From positions 1 to 15,460 of the forward strand of contig JBEVMR010000072.1 in NCBI GenBank assembly GCA_040508545.1: a DNA stretch of 15,460 nt, in the 5' to 3' direction. The notes beneath the pieces were generated by a model. The model made no database searches. It was not told where the DNA came from and saw only the letters and a list, made by a program, of their open reading frames with translations. Below, piece after piece: positions 1 through 8,164 of this stretch (positions within the stretch are counted from its first letter, which is position 1; each line of letters begins with the position of its first letter). A program made the position numbers and the translations under genes. Origin of the DNA: VRUE01 sp040508545 (lineage in GTDB: Bacteria > Actinomycetota > Thermoleophilia > Solirubrobacterales > 70-9).

Positions 1-2
1 AC

Positions 3-599
3 TTCGCCTGCCGCATGTGGGGCCTGCGGGCAACCGACCTCAACCAGGGGGTCGTCTACGGGATCGAGACCGATGAGACCGCCGGCGACGAGCGCCTGAT
101 CACCCGCTTCGACTACGACGAGTCCTTCGGCACCGTGCTCAACCGCTTCTGCCTGCAGGCCGTGATCGGGCACCCGCTCACCGTTTACGGCAGCGGTGGG
201 CAGACCCGCGGCTTCCTCAACATCCGCGACACCCTCAACTGCGTCGAGCTGGCGGTGGAGAACCCGGCCGAAGACGGCGAGTTCCGCGTTTTCAACCAGT
301 TCACCGAGCAGTTCTCGGTGATGGAGCTGGCCGAGCTGGTCAAGCATGCCGGCGAGCACCTGGGCTACTCGGTCGAGGTTCAGCACTACGAGAACCCGCG
401 GGTCGAGAAGGAGGAGCACTACTACAACGCCCAGCACACGAAGCTTCTCGACCTCGGTCTCGAGCCGACCTTGCTGGGCGAGGAGCTGGTCGAGTCGATG
501 ATCCACGCGATCGAGCGCCACAAGGGCAACGTCGTCGAGGGCTCGATCGATCCGCGGACGCGGTGGAACCCAGCCAAATCCCCTGCTGGCCGGGCATAG
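3..599 (+). CDS. sqdB: UDP-sulfoquinovose synthase, C-terminal part (5' end outside window)
   Basis: The reading frame is open from base 3 to a TAG at 597-599, giving the last 198 residues of an NAD-dependent short-chain dehydrogenase/epimerase. The run TDLNQGVVYG, then TDET, GTVLNRFCLQAVIGHPLTVY, GGQTRGFLNIRDT, FRVFNQFTEQFSV and NPRVEKEEHYYN closely matches what I know of plant and cyanobacterial SQD1/SqdB. That enzyme converts UDP-glucose and sulfite into UDP-sulfoquinovose, the head-group donor of the sulfolipid SQDG. The N-terminal NAD-binding fold and the catalytic Tyr-x-x-x-Lys lie before the window and cannot be checked. The sulfoquinovosyltransferase partner would be expected upstream or elsewhere. 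The stop lies 25 nt before ilvB, so co-transcription is possible. A related nucleotide-sugar role such as glycan sulfosugar synthesis is the main alternative. Confidence 0.9.
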   Translation, partial: FACRMWGLRATDLNQGVVYGIETDETAGDERLITRFDYDESFGTVLNRFCLQAVIGHPLTVYGSGGQTRGFLNIRDTLNCVELAVENPAEDGEFRVFNQFTEQFSVMELAELVKHAGEHLGYSVEVQHYENPRVEKEEHYYNAQHTKLLDLGLEPTLLGEELVESMIHAIERHKGNVVEGSIDPRTRWNPAKSPAGRA

Positions 600-608
600 T
601 CCCGCTGG

Positions 609-614
609 TACCAT
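609..614 (+). promoter_or_regulatory. Possible -10 hexamer for ilvB (TACCAT)
   Basis: TACCAT fits the TANNNT actinobacterial -10 pattern and ends 10 nt before the ilvB ATG. The 25-nt gap shows no Shine-Dalgarno sequence. No convincing -35 is visible. This would give a 5' leader of only a few bases. It is an inference from spacing and from a similar pattern at five other starts in the window. Confidence 0.28.
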
Positions 615-624
615 CGCGAGTCCG

Positions 625-2322
625 ATGAGAGCTGCGGATGCATTGATGGAAAGCCTCAAGGCCGAGGGCGTCAAGGACGTCTTCGGCATCCCCGGCGGGG
701 CGAACCTGCCGACCTACGACGCGCTCGTCGATGCCGGCTTCCGTCACATCCAGGTACGTCACGAGCAGGGCGGCGGTCACGCCGCCGAGGGCTACGCCAA
801 GGCGTCGGGCAGGGTGGGGGTGGCGTTCGCGACCTCTGGCCCGGGCGCGACGAACCTGGTCACGGCAATCGCCGACGCGATGATGGACTCGGTGCCGACG
901 GTGTTCATCACCGGCCAGGTGCGGACCGAGCTGATCGGCACCGACGGCTTCCAAGAGGCCGACATCCTCGGCGCGACGCTGCCCTTCGTCAAGCACTCCT
1001 TCCAGGTCACCGACCCGCGCCAGATCCCCGAGTACGTGCACGAGGCCTTCCACGTCGCCTCGACCGGGCGCCCCGGCCCCGTGCTGCTCGACATCCCGCA
1101 GGACCTCTCGCGGGCCGAGATCGAGTACGCGACACGGACCGAGCCGGTCGAACTGGCCGGTTACAAGCCGATGAGCAAGGGCAATATCAAACAGGTCCGG
1201 ATCGCCGCCAAAGCTCTTGCCAACGCGAAGCGGCCGATCCTCTACACGGGCGGTGGCGTGGTCAACGGCAACGCAGCCGAGGAGCTGCGCGAACTCGCTG
1301 CCGCCGACCGCTTTCCGATCACCTCGACCCTGATGGGGCTGGGCGCCTACCCGGCCTCGGGCGAGAACTGGCTGGGGATGCTCGGCATGCACGGCACGGT
1401 GACCGCCAACTGGGCGATGGACAACGCCGACCTGATCGTCGCGATCGGCGCCCGCTTCGACGACCGCATAACCGGCAAGCTCGCGGAGTTCGCCCCGCAC
1501 GCGAAAGTCATCCACATCGACATCGACCCGGCGGAGATCTCCAAGAACGTCGGTGCCCACATCCCGATCGTCGGCGACGTCAAGCTGGTGCTGCCGGAGC
1601 TGACCCGCGAGTACCGCGCTCTGCAGACCGACCCGACCCGGCTCGATGCCTGGTGGAAGCAGCTGAGCGAGTGGCAGCAGGAGCACCCTCTGCGCTACGA
1701 GCCGGGCGCCGACGGTGAGATCAAGCCCCAGTTCATGATCGAGGCGATGCACCGGGCGACGAAGGGGAACGCGATCGTCACCTCCGACGTCGGCCAGCAC
1801 CCGATGTGGGCGGCGCAGTACTACGGCTTCGAGCAGCCCCGGCACTGGATCAACTCCGGCGGCCTGGGGACGATGGGCTTCGGCCTGCCCGCCGCGGTCG
1901 GCGCCAAGGTGGCGAGCCCTGACGAGGACGTCGTCTGCCTCGCCGGCGATGGCAGCCTGATCATGAACTGCCAGGAGCTGGCGACCTGCGTGACCGAAGG
2001 CATCCCGGTCAAGGTCTTCTTGATGAACAACGGCTACATGGGCATGGTGCGCCAGTGGCAGGAGCTGTTCTGGGACCGCCGATACAGCTCGGTCGAGATG
2101 GGCGCCAGCCCGGACTGGGTGAAGCTGGCCGAGGCGTTCGGCGCGACCGGGATGCGCTGCGAGAACGCCGACGAGCTCGAGGGAACGATGGTCCAGGCGC
2201 TGGAGACGGATGGCCCGGTCTTGCTCGACGTGCGCGTCGCCCAAGAGGAGAACTGCTATCCGATGATCCCGCCGGGTCAGGCGGCCCGTGACATGGTCGA
2301 GGCCCCGAAGGCGGTGAGCTGA
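625..2322 (+). CDS. ilvB: Acetolactate (acetohydroxyacid) synthase, catalytic subunit
   Basis: This is a 565-residue thiamine-diphosphate enzyme that condenses two pyruvates, or pyruvate with 2-oxobutyrate, in the first common step of branched-chain amino-acid synthesis. Visible family features are the N-terminal pyrimidine-binding domain with FGIPGGANLP and the catalytic Glu47 in RHEQGGGHAAEGYA, a central domain at about 190-330 with LGMLGMHGT and IGARFDDR, and the C-terminal ThDP motif from GDGS (441-444) to the Asn pair at 468-469, followed by MGMVRQWQ. Length is typical of the family. ATG at 625 is the first in-frame start and puts the fold in register; a second ATG lies seven codons on. 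The stop TGA overlaps the ilvN ATG by one base (TGATG), so the subunits are translationally coupled. Confidence 0.97.
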   Translation: MRAADALMESLKAEGVKDVFGIPGGANLPTYDALVDAGFRHIQVRHEQGGGHAAEGYAKASGRVGVAFATSGPGATNLVTAIADAMMDSVPTVFITGQVRTELIGTDGFQEADILGATLPFVKHSFQVTDPRQIPEYVHEAFHVASTGRPGPVLLDIPQDLSRAEIEYATRTEPVELAGYKPMSKGNIKQVRIAAKALANAKRPILYTGGGVVNGNAAEELRELAAADRFPITSTLMGLGAYPASGENWLGMLGMHGTVTANWAMDNADLIVAIGARFDDRITGKLAEFAPHAKVIHIDIDPAEISKNVGAHIPIVGDVKLVLPELTREYRALQTDPTRLDAWWKQLSEWQQEHPLRYEPGADGEIKPQFMIEAMHRATKGNAIVTSDVGQHPMWAAQYYGFEQPRHWINSGGLGTMGFGLPAAVGAKVASPDEDVVCLAGDGSLIMNCQELATCVTEGIPVKVFLMNNGYMGMVRQWQELFWDRRYSSVEMGASPDWVKLAEAFGATGMRCENADELEGTMVQALETDGPVLLDVRVAQEENCYPMIPPGQAARDMVEAPKAVS

Positions 2323-2867
2323 TGGAGGCTGGCACCCCGCAGATGGTGAAACTGGAGGACTTGCACGTCCCCGGGCAGCTGAGCGGGCGCAAGCACATCC
2401 TCTCGATCCTGGTCGAGAACAAACCCGGCGTCCTGGCCCGTATCGCGGGCCTCTTCTCGCGGCGCGGCTTCAACATCGACACGCTCGCGGTCGGGCCGAC
2501 CGACGACCCCAGCATCTCGCGGATCACCCTGACGCTCGACGGCGCCGTGCACCCGATCGACCAGGTGACCAAGCAGCTGCACAAGCTGGTCAACGTGCTG
2601 AAAATCCGCGACATGGAGCCGGAGGAGACGGTCGCCCGAGAGATGGCGATGTTCAAAGTCTCGGCGGCAGTCGAGAGCCGTGCCGAGATCATCCAGTTCG
2701 CGGAGATCTTCCGGGCCAAGATCATCGACGTCTCGCGGCGCGCGATGACGATCGAGGTGACCGGATCCGCCGACAAGATCGAGGCCTTCGAGCGGATGAT
2801 CCGGCCCCACGGCCTGATCGAGATGGTCCGGACTGGCGAGATAGCGATTGCTCGAGGCGGCGACTAG
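2322..2867 (+). CDS. ilvN: Acetolactate synthase, regulatory small subunit
   Basis: This 181-residue protein has an ACT domain at about residues 25-100 (HILSILVENKPGVLARIAGL, then FSRRGFNIDTLAVGPTDD) and the second conserved half with FKVSAA, EIFRAKIIDVS and the C-terminal RPHGLIEMVRTGEIAI block. It binds the IlvB catalytic subunit and in this family carries valine feedback inhibition. The start overlaps the ilvB stop by one base. An internal ATG at 2343 (residue 8) would remove only a non-conserved leader and is a possible alternative start. The end overlaps the proposed TTG start of menF by 20 nt. The family is also called ilvH. Confidence 0.96.
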   Translation: MEAGTPQMVKLEDLHVPGQLSGRKHILSILVENKPGVLARIAGLFSRRGFNIDTLAVGPTDDPSISRITLTLDGAVHPIDQVTKQLHKLVNVLKIRDMEPEETVAREMAMFKVSAAVESRAEIIQFAEIFRAKIIDVSRRAMTIEVTGSADKIEAFERMIRPHGLIEMVRTGEIAIARGGD

Positions 2868-4248
2868 CGAGCTGCACAGCCGGCTGCGCGACGGCGCGGA
2901 GCTGGCGGTTGAGCGATCGCGGCGCACGCTGGTCAGCGTCACGACCGCGGTCGACGGACTCGATCCTTGCGCGGTGGCCTTCGCCTCCCGCCTGGCGTCG
3001 GACCACTGGTTCTGCTGGGAGCAGCCGGACAGGGGCTTCGCCTTGGCCGCCTTGGGAGTCGCCCACGAGGCGAGCTCGCGTGGGGAGGGGCGCTTCGCGG
3101 ACGTGGCTCGCGAGTGCCTGCGGATGAACGAGGGCGCCGTGCTCGACGAGCCGCCCCGCCTGCCATCGGGCGCCGGGCCGGTCTGGACGGGTGGTTTCTC
3201 CTTCGATCCCCAAGGTGCCGGCTCTTCGCCGTGGTCCTCGTTTGCGCCCGCCTCGATGATCCTGCCGGAGGCCTCACTTTGCCGGGTGGGGGACGAGACG
3301 TTCCTCACCGTCAACCTGGTCGTGCAACCGGGCGATAGCGCTGCCGCGTCCTCCGACCGAGTCGCGGCGCGGCTTGCCAGCCTGCGCCTCGATCCGCTGC
3401 CGATGCTCGACCCACACCTCACCGGCCGGCCGGAGATCCGCAGCGTGCTGCCGCCGGGCGACTTCGAAGCGGCCGTCGACGCGGCGACAGACCGCATCGC
3501 CGGGGATGAGACGAGCAAGGTCGTTCTCGCCCGCGAGGTAACGGTCGAGGCGTCCGCTGCCCATGACCCGGCGGCGATCTTCGGCGCCCTGCGTGAGCAG
3601 TTCCCGTCCTGCTTCTGCTTTTGCCACGGCACTCCCGAGGCGGCGTTCCTCGGCGCCAGCCCCGAGCTGCTGATCCGGCGCTCCGGCGCCGGCGCCTCGA
3701 CCGTGGCTCTCGCCGGCTCGACGAGGCGAAGCTCCGATCCCGCCGTCGACGATCACCTCGGCGAGCAGCTGCTGCGCAGCGACAAGAACCGGCGCGAGCA
3801 GCGGATCGTCGCCGAGCGCATAGTCCGCAAGCTGCGGCCGCACTCCGTCTGGGTGCAGACCGCGCCCGAGCCCGAGGTGGTCAAGGTGGCCAACATCCAG
3901 CACCTGGCGACCCCCGTCATCGCCCAGCTCGCCGAATCGCACTCCGCCGTGGAGCTGGCCGGCATGCTGCACCCGACTCCGGCCGTCGGCGGCGAGCCCT
4001 GGCCCGACGCCGCGAGCACGATCGTCGAGCTGGAGCGGATGGACCGTGGCTGGTACGCCGGCCCGGTCGGCTGGATGGACGCGACCGAGGACGGCGAGTT
4101 CTGCGTGGCCCTGCGCAGTGCCCTCCTCCGGGACCGCGAGGCACGCCTCTTCGCCGGGGTCGGCGTAGTCGCCGGCTCCGACCCCGCGGCGGAGCTGGAG
4201 GAGACCGAGGTAAAGCTCCAGGCGCTGCTGCCGCTCGTCGCGGAGTAG
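2848..4248 (+). CDS. menF: Isochorismate synthase (menaquinone pathway)
   Basis: This 466-residue chorismate-binding enzyme converts chorismate to isochorismate, the entry step to menaquinone. C-terminal family motifs are intact: SKVVLARE (general-base candidate Lys224), LGASPELL (268-275), VALAGS, HLATPV, HPTPAVGG (375-382), MDRGWYAGPVGWMD and the acidic AGSDPAAELEETEVK near the end. The usual E-H pair in the KxxREH stretch reads REQ here (KNRREQRIV, 313-321). The N-terminal 200 residues are poorly conserved, as in the family. The chosen start is TTG at 2848, inside the end of ilvN, with a weak GGCGAG eight nt upstream; no later start keeps the N-terminal helix. An EntC/DhbC role in siderophore synthesis is possible by homology, but five men genes follow, so MenF is preferred. 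Confidence 0.93.
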   Translation: MLEAATSELHSRLRDGAELAVERSRRTLVSVTTAVDGLDPCAVAFASRLASDHWFCWEQPDRGFALAALGVAHEASSRGEGRFADVARECLRMNEGAVLDEPPRLPSGAGPVWTGGFSFDPQGAGSSPWSSFAPASMILPEASLCRVGDETFLTVNLVVQPGDSAAASSDRVAARLASLRLDPLPMLDPHLTGRPEIRSVLPPGDFEAAVDAATDRIAGDETSKVVLAREVTVEASAAHDPAAIFGALREQFPSCFCFCHGTPEAAFLGASPELLIRRSGAGASTVALAGSTRRSSDPAVDDHLGEQLLRSDKNRREQRIVAERIVRKLRPHSVWVQTAPEPEVVKVANIQHLATPVIAQLAESHSAVELAGMLHPTPAVGGEPWPDAASTIVELERMDRGWYAGPVGWMDATEDGEFCVALRSALLRDREARLFAGVGVVAGSDPAAELEETEVKLQALLPLVAE

Positions 4249-4272
4249 ACCCCTTCGTCTGGGTACGTCAGA

Positions 4273-5298
4273 ATGCTCCTGACTATGTGGCGGGGATTTG
4301 TCCTGGGGGGAATGATGATCGCGCTTGCGGCGTGCGCTGCCGGCACGGCCGGCGCCGCGGCGCCGGAGGGCCCGCGGCTGGCGGTGATCAAATGGGACGT
4401 CTTCGAAGGGCGGTACGTGCTCGAAACCGTGGACCGCACCGGCGCCCAACCCCTGCGCCTGGCGGGCGGCGGCGAACGCAAGCGGCCGTTGCCGGAGATC
4501 TTCGAGGCACCTGCCTGGTCCCCGGACGGATCGAAGATCGCCTTTGCGGGTGTCGCGCATAGCCTCGAAGCCGGCCTGCGCGGAGATCGGCTCTACGTGG
4601 TTGGAGCGGATGGACATGGCCTGAGGCGCCTGCCCGGCACGCATGGCTCGATCTCGCCGGTTTTCGCCCCCGACGGAAACTCGATTGCCTTCACGCGCCT
4701 CTCGCGCCGCGGGGCCGGCATCTGGCTCGCCAACCTCGCAGGGGGCGCCCCGACCCGCATCACTCCAGCGCGCAGGGACATCTACATGATCTCGGACTCC
4801 TTCTCACCCGATGGCAGCGTTCTGCTCGCGACTCGCTATGCCGGTCGCCGTGAAGAGATAGTCGCGGTGCATCTCGGCACGGGCGAGGTCAAAACGGTCC
4901 TTCGTGACGCTACGGAACCGGTCTACTCGCCGGACGGGACGAGGATCGCCCTGGTTCGATGGCGGCCGCTGAGGCGTCGCGACGGCACGCGCACCGTGTC
5001 GAGCGACATCTTCACGAGCAGGGCTGACGGCTCGGGCCTGCGGCGGCTCACCAAGACCCGCTACCAGGACGAGGCCTATCCCAGCTGGGACCCGTCTGGA
5101 GAGCGGCTCGCATTCGTCCGCAACCTGCCGGAACTCGCCGAAAACGAACTCGTCGAAATCGGCGTCGGCGCCTCGGTGATCCAAGTGAACGCCGACGGCA
5201 CCTGCCCACGGGAGATCCTCGAACCTTCATTCGTCGCCGTCTACGGTGCCGCCTGGCAGCCCGGTCCCGGTCGTGGGGTGGGGCGGATTCCCTGTTAG
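4273..5298 (+). CDS. Lipoprotein with TolB-like (PD40) beta-propeller
   Basis: This is a 341-residue secreted protein of unknown role. The N-terminus is a lipoprotein signal: a hydrophobic stretch ending in lipobox LAAC with Cys21, then an Ala/Gly-rich linker. Five PD40-type repeats are visible, each of the form (W/F/Y)SPDG-x-x-IAF: near residues 82-93, 131-141, 177-187, 218-229 and 271-282, with a last partial blade VYGAAWQPG near 323. Such propellers, found in TolB and in DPP-type and WD40-like proteins, bind ligands or partner proteins; no catalytic residues are evident. ATG 4273 and ATG 4285 both give a good signal peptide. ATG 4312 or 4315, next to a GGGGGGA run, would cut into it. The gene lies 24 nt after menF and converges on menD with a 4-bp overlap. 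A link to quinone or envelope biology is only positional. Confidence 0.85.
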   Translation: MLLTMWRGFVLGGMMIALAACAAGTAGAAAPEGPRLAVIKWDVFEGRYVLETVDRTGAQPLRLAGGGERKRPLPEIFEAPAWSPDGSKIAFAGVAHSLEAGLRGDRLYVVGADGHGLRRLPGTHGSISPVFAPDGNSIAFTRLSRRGAGIWLANLAGGAPTRITPARRDIYMISDSFSPDGSVLLATRYAGRREEIVAVHLGTGEVKTVLRDATEPVYSPDGTRIALVRWRPLRRRDGTRTVSSDIFTSRADGSGLRRLTKTRYQDEAYPSWDPSGERLAFVRNLPELAENELVEIGVGASVIQVNADGTCPREILEPSFVAVYGAAWQPGPGRGVGRIPC

Positions 5299-7034
5299 GG
5301 GATCGAGGCGCTGACGCGGTCGGCCAGGCGACGGTGGAGGTCTGCGTTGGCCTTGCGGTCAGCCTTGAGCTCGATCAAGCCGGTGCCGGCCGCCAGCGCC
5401 TCGGGCAGGTCGTCGCAGGAATCGAGCCGGCGGTGAGGGAGGTCGAAGAGGGCGGCGGCCTTGGCGACGTCGACTCCGCGCGGGGTTCCAAGCAGCGCCT
5501 CGAACTCCTCTCCCTCGAGCGCCTCCCGCTGTGGCAGGAAGTGGAAGATGCCGCCGCCGTCATTGTCGATCACCACGATCCGCACTGGGGTCGAGGCGTC
5601 GCGCAGGGCGGCGAGGCCGCCGATGTCGTGGAGCAGGCCGAGGTCGCCGGTGACGATCGTGGCCGGCTTGCCGGTTGCGTAGGCAGCGCCGATGCCGGAT
5701 GAGATCAGGCCGTCGATCCCGTTGGTACCGCGGTTGCAGAGAAAGGTGACATCGGCGTCGCTTGCGGGCAGGAAGGCCTCCTGGTCACGGATCGGCATGC
5801 TCGACGCGGTGTAGACGAGCTCGCCGTCGCCGTATGCGGAACCGAGAGCCTGCTGTAGGGCCGGCTCGTTGAGCGTGTCTGCTTTAGCTAGCTCGGCCTC
5901 GATTGCCTTACGGGCCGCGCGCTCCGCCTCCAGCCACATTGCCGGCACGGGGCGGTCCTCGCCAAGCCGCGCCGCCCAGCCAGACGCGAGCTCGGTTGGG
6001 TCGGCGCGGAGCAGCGCTGCGGCCCGCCGACTGGGCTCGTTCCAGCCGCCCAGCGGGTCGACGACGATCTGGTCGGCGCCTGATTCCGCCAGCCAAGAGC
6101 GCAGCGGCTTGCTGGTCGGCATCTCGCCGAAGCGCAGGATCAGATCTGGCGACGCGGTCTCGCGGAACCCCTCGTTGCGCAGGAGCAGGTCATAAGCGGT
6201 CACGACGTAGGAGCGATCATGCGGGCCGCAGCGGAGCTGCGAGGTTGGCTCGGCGAGGATCGGGAAGCCGGCGACACGGGCCAGGTGGGCCACCGGCTCG
6301 CGCAGCTCCGGGTCGAGCTGGCGGCCGGCGACGATCACGCCGATATCAGCCTCGGCGATGTGCTTGGCGACCTCGTCGAGGAGGAACTGGGAGGGCTCCA
6401 TGTCGATCGGGGTGACCGCGGTCAGCGGCCGGGTCTCGCGACCGTTCAGCGCAAGCGAGTCGGTCGCGATCACGGCACCGTCGTCCGGCAGCGGCGCCAG
6501 CGGCTCGCGGAAGGGGAAGTTGAGATGCACCGGGCCGGGACGTGAGTCGCCGCGAGCGAGAGCGAAGGCGCGGCAGGCGGTCGAGCGATAGTGGAGCAAG
6601 CCGTCATCGTCGGCCGCGTGCGTGCCGACCTCGCAGAACCAGCGCACCGAGGAGCCGTAGAGCTTCAGTTGGTCGATCGCCTGGCCGGCGCCGATGCCGC
6701 GCAGCTCTGGCGGCCGGTCAGCGGTCAGGACCAGCAGCGGAACAGCGGAGTGATCGGCCTCGCAGACCGCCGGGTGGAAGTTGGCGGCCGCGGTGCCAGA
6801 GGTGCAGAGGATCGCGACCGGTAGTCCAATCGCCTGCGCCGCGCCTACGGCGAAGAAGGCGGCGGAGCGCTCGTCGACGATGACCGTCGTCTCGATCTCG
6901 GGTTGGCGCCATAGGGCCAGGGCGAGTGGGGTCGAGCGCGAACCGGGGGAGAGGACGGCATGGCGGAGCCCGCAGCGCGCCAGCTCCTCGGCGAACGCCG
7001 AGGCGAGGGCGGTGTTGGCGTTGGTCGAGTCCAT
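5295..7034 (-). CDS. menD: 2-succinyl-5-enolpyruvyl-6-hydroxy-3-cyclohexene-1-carboxylate (SEPHCHC) synthase
   Basis: This 579-residue ThDP enzyme adds 2-oxoglutarate-derived succinic semialdehyde to isochorismate. MenD-specific signatures are present: LSPGSRSTPLALAL (28-41), catalytic Glu55 in VDERSAAFFA, CTSGTAAANFHPAV, TADRPPELRGIGAGQAIDQ, and a C-terminal cofactor motif of GDLGLLHD followed by IDNDGGGIFHFLPQ (about 489-502). Length is close to that of other MenD proteins. The ATG at 7034 is the first start of the conserved N-terminus. The gene ends the minus-strand menB-menA-menC-menD run, 59 nt after menC. Its TAA stop overlaps the end of the converging lipoprotein gene by 4 bp, leaving no room for a terminator between them. 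Confidence 0.97.
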   Translation of the reverse strand: MDSTNANTALASAFAEELARCGLRHAVLSPGSRSTPLALALWRQPEIETTVIVDERSAAFFAVGAAQAIGLPVAILCTSGTAAANFHPAVCEADHSAVPLLVLTADRPPELRGIGAGQAIDQLKLYGSSVRWFCEVGTHAADDDGLLHYRSTACRAFALARGDSRPGPVHLNFPFREPLAPLPDDGAVIATDSLALNGRETRPLTAVTPIDMEPSQFLLDEVAKHIAEADIGVIVAGRQLDPELREPVAHLARVAGFPILAEPTSQLRCGPHDRSYVVTAYDLLLRNEGFRETASPDLILRFGEMPTSKPLRSWLAESGADQIVVDPLGGWNEPSRRAAALLRADPTELASGWAARLGEDRPVPAMWLEAERAARKAIEAELAKADTLNEPALQQALGSAYGDGELVYTASSMPIRDQEAFLPASDADVTFLCNRGTNGIDGLISSGIGAAYATGKPATIVTGDLGLLHDIGGLAALRDASTPVRIVVIDNDGGGIFHFLPQREALEGEEFEALLGTPRGVDVAKAAALFDLPHRRLDSCDDLPEALAAGTGLIELKADRKANADLHRRLADRVSASIP

Positions 7035-7043
7035 GCGCCGAGA

Positions 7044-7049
7044 AGCCTA
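7044..7049 (-). promoter_or_regulatory. Possible -10 hexamer for menD (TAGGCT)
   Basis: On the minus strand TAGGCT lies 9 nt upstream of the menD ATG, in the only sizeable gap (59 nt) of the menBACD run. The same hexamer precedes menC. No Shine-Dalgarno sequence or -35 is clear. This could be an internal near-leaderless promoter, but the call rests on pattern only. Confidence 0.25.
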
Positions 7050-7050
7050 T

Positions 7051-7087
7051 TGGCGAGTTACCCGTGCATATGACGGGAAAGTCGCCA
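7051..7087 (-). promoter_or_regulatory. Hairpin in the menC-menD gap
   Basis: A two-part stem is visible. The outer arms TGGCGA (7051-7056) and TCGCCA (7082-7087) enclose the inner arms CCCGT (7061-7065) and ACGGG (7073-7077) around a 7-nt loop. It sits between menC and menD and could attenuate read-through or protect an RNA end. No U-tract follows on the minus strand, so an intrinsic terminator is not supported. Stems of this size also occur by chance at this GC. Confidence 0.3.
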
Positions 7088-7093
7088 GAGCCT

Positions 7094-8152
7094 TCATAGC
7101 CGGTGTGCGTTTAGGGCCGCCTCGTCGATCTCGATACCGAGACCGGGGCCTTTGGGGGCGTGGAGCATGTCGCCCTCGAGCCTGCACTCGACCGAGGCGA
7201 TCGTCGAGGCGAAGAGGCGCTGGGTGGCCAGGCCGTGCGCCAGGTCCGGTCCACCCCCCACGGCAGCCTCACCCAGCGTTGCTGCGACCTGGGCCGCGGC
7301 GGCGATGCCAACCGGGCCGTCCAGTGCACTCGAGATGTAGGCGGGGAGGACCTCGGCGATCTCGATCGCCTCCTCGGGGCCACCTACCTTGGACAGCTTC
7401 ACCCCGGTCATCCGACAGGCCTCCATCGCGGCGGCGCGTTCGGCGTCGGCGCGGCTCTCGATGCTCTCGTCGCCGGCGATCGGGATCGAGGTCGATCGCG
7501 CCAGCTCCATCGCCTCCTCGAGCGTCGCCACCGGCTGCTCGGCCAGCTCCACCTCGTAGGACTCCAGTTCATCCAGTGTCCGCTTTGCCGTCTCCACGTC
7601 CCAAGCGCCGTTGACGTCGATCCGGATCCGCGCCCGCGGGCCGAGCGCCTCGCGCACCGCGCGGACCTGGGCCGCCTCGTCACCGCCGCCGAGCTTCAGC
7701 TTGAAGGTGGAGAAGCCGTCGGCGGCCCATCTTTCGGCTGCGGCCACGACCGCGGCGGGATCTCCCGCGACCAGCGTCGCATTGCAGCGGACCGGTGGCG
7801 AGGCCTCGGCGGCAACGCTTCCCCCTGCAGCGGCCCTCTTCCCACGCAGGTCGAGCAGCGCCGTCAGCGCCGCGCAGCGCGCTGGCGCCGAGAGGGCGAT
7901 CGCGTCGCCGCGCAGAGTCTCCTCGTCGAGCGTCTCCCTCCTGCCGAGCTCGGCCAGCTCGGCGACCACCTCGGCCAGCGATGTGCCGCCCCGGAGCGAG
8001 AGCGGGACCGCTTCGCCGAGGCCGATGAGCCCCTCCTCGGAGCGAAGCCGCAGCAAGACCATCTCGCGCCGGTCGAGCCTGCCGACGGCGGTCACGTAGG
8101 GCTCGCGGAAGGGCAGCGCGTAGGGAACGACCTCGACCGAGGCGATGCGCAT
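7094..8152 (-). CDS. menC: o-Succinylbenzoate synthase (enolase superfamily)
   Basis: This 352-residue protein has the enolase-superfamily capping domain (about 1-110) and barrel. Catalytic residues of the muconate-lactonizing subgroup are all visible: KLK with Lys153, metal ligands Asp179 (IDVNGAW), Glu205 (ELAEQPV) and Asp228 (GDES), and Lys252 on the opposite face (VKLSKVGG). The reaction dehydrates SHCHC to o-succinylbenzoate. Sequence alone cannot exclude N-succinylamino-acid racemase or dipeptide epimerase activity, which share this scaffold, but the position between menA and menD argues for OSB synthase. The ATG at 8152 lies 9 nt after the menA stop with no Shine-Dalgarno sequence, so coupling to menA or a leaderless start is likely. 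Confidence 0.92.
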   Translation of the reverse strand: MRIASVEVVPYALPFREPYVTAVGRLDRREMVLLRLRSEEGLIGLGEAVPLSLRGGTSLAEVVAELAELGRRETLDEETLRGDAIALSAPARCAALTALLDLRGKRAAAGGSVAAEASPPVRCNATLVAGDPAAVVAAAERWAADGFSTFKLKLGGGDEAAQVRAVREALGPRARIRIDVNGAWDVETAKRTLDELESYEVELAEQPVATLEEAMELARSTSIPIAGDESIESRADAERAAAMEACRMTGVKLSKVGGPEEAIEIAEVLPAYISSALDGPVGIAAAAQVAATLGEAAVGGGPDLAHGLATQRLFASTIASVECRLEGDMLHAPKGPGLGIEIDEAALNAHRL

Positions 8153-8158
8153 GGAAGG

Positions 8159-8164
8159 AGCCTA
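8159..8164 (-). promoter_or_regulatory. Possible -10 hexamer for menC (TAGGCT, includes menA stop)
   Basis: On the minus strand TAGGCT ends exactly 6 nt before the menC ATG, the spacing expected if the A of ATG is the transcription start. Its first three bases are the menA TAG stop, so two of the three fixed bases are explained by the stop codon. Evidence is therefore weak on its own. Confidence 0.25.

Noticed and set aside
340..2244. 634-residue open frame antisense to ilvB
   Set aside because: It is rich in Arg, Gly, Asp and Val with no recognisable motif. It mirrors a certain ilvB gene and is explained by high third-position GC.
2277..4644. Long minus-strand frames (2277-3632 and 3274-4644) over ilvN, menF and the lipoprotein gene
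   Set aside because: They lie opposite genes with clear family motifs and have shadow-type composition and no start signals.
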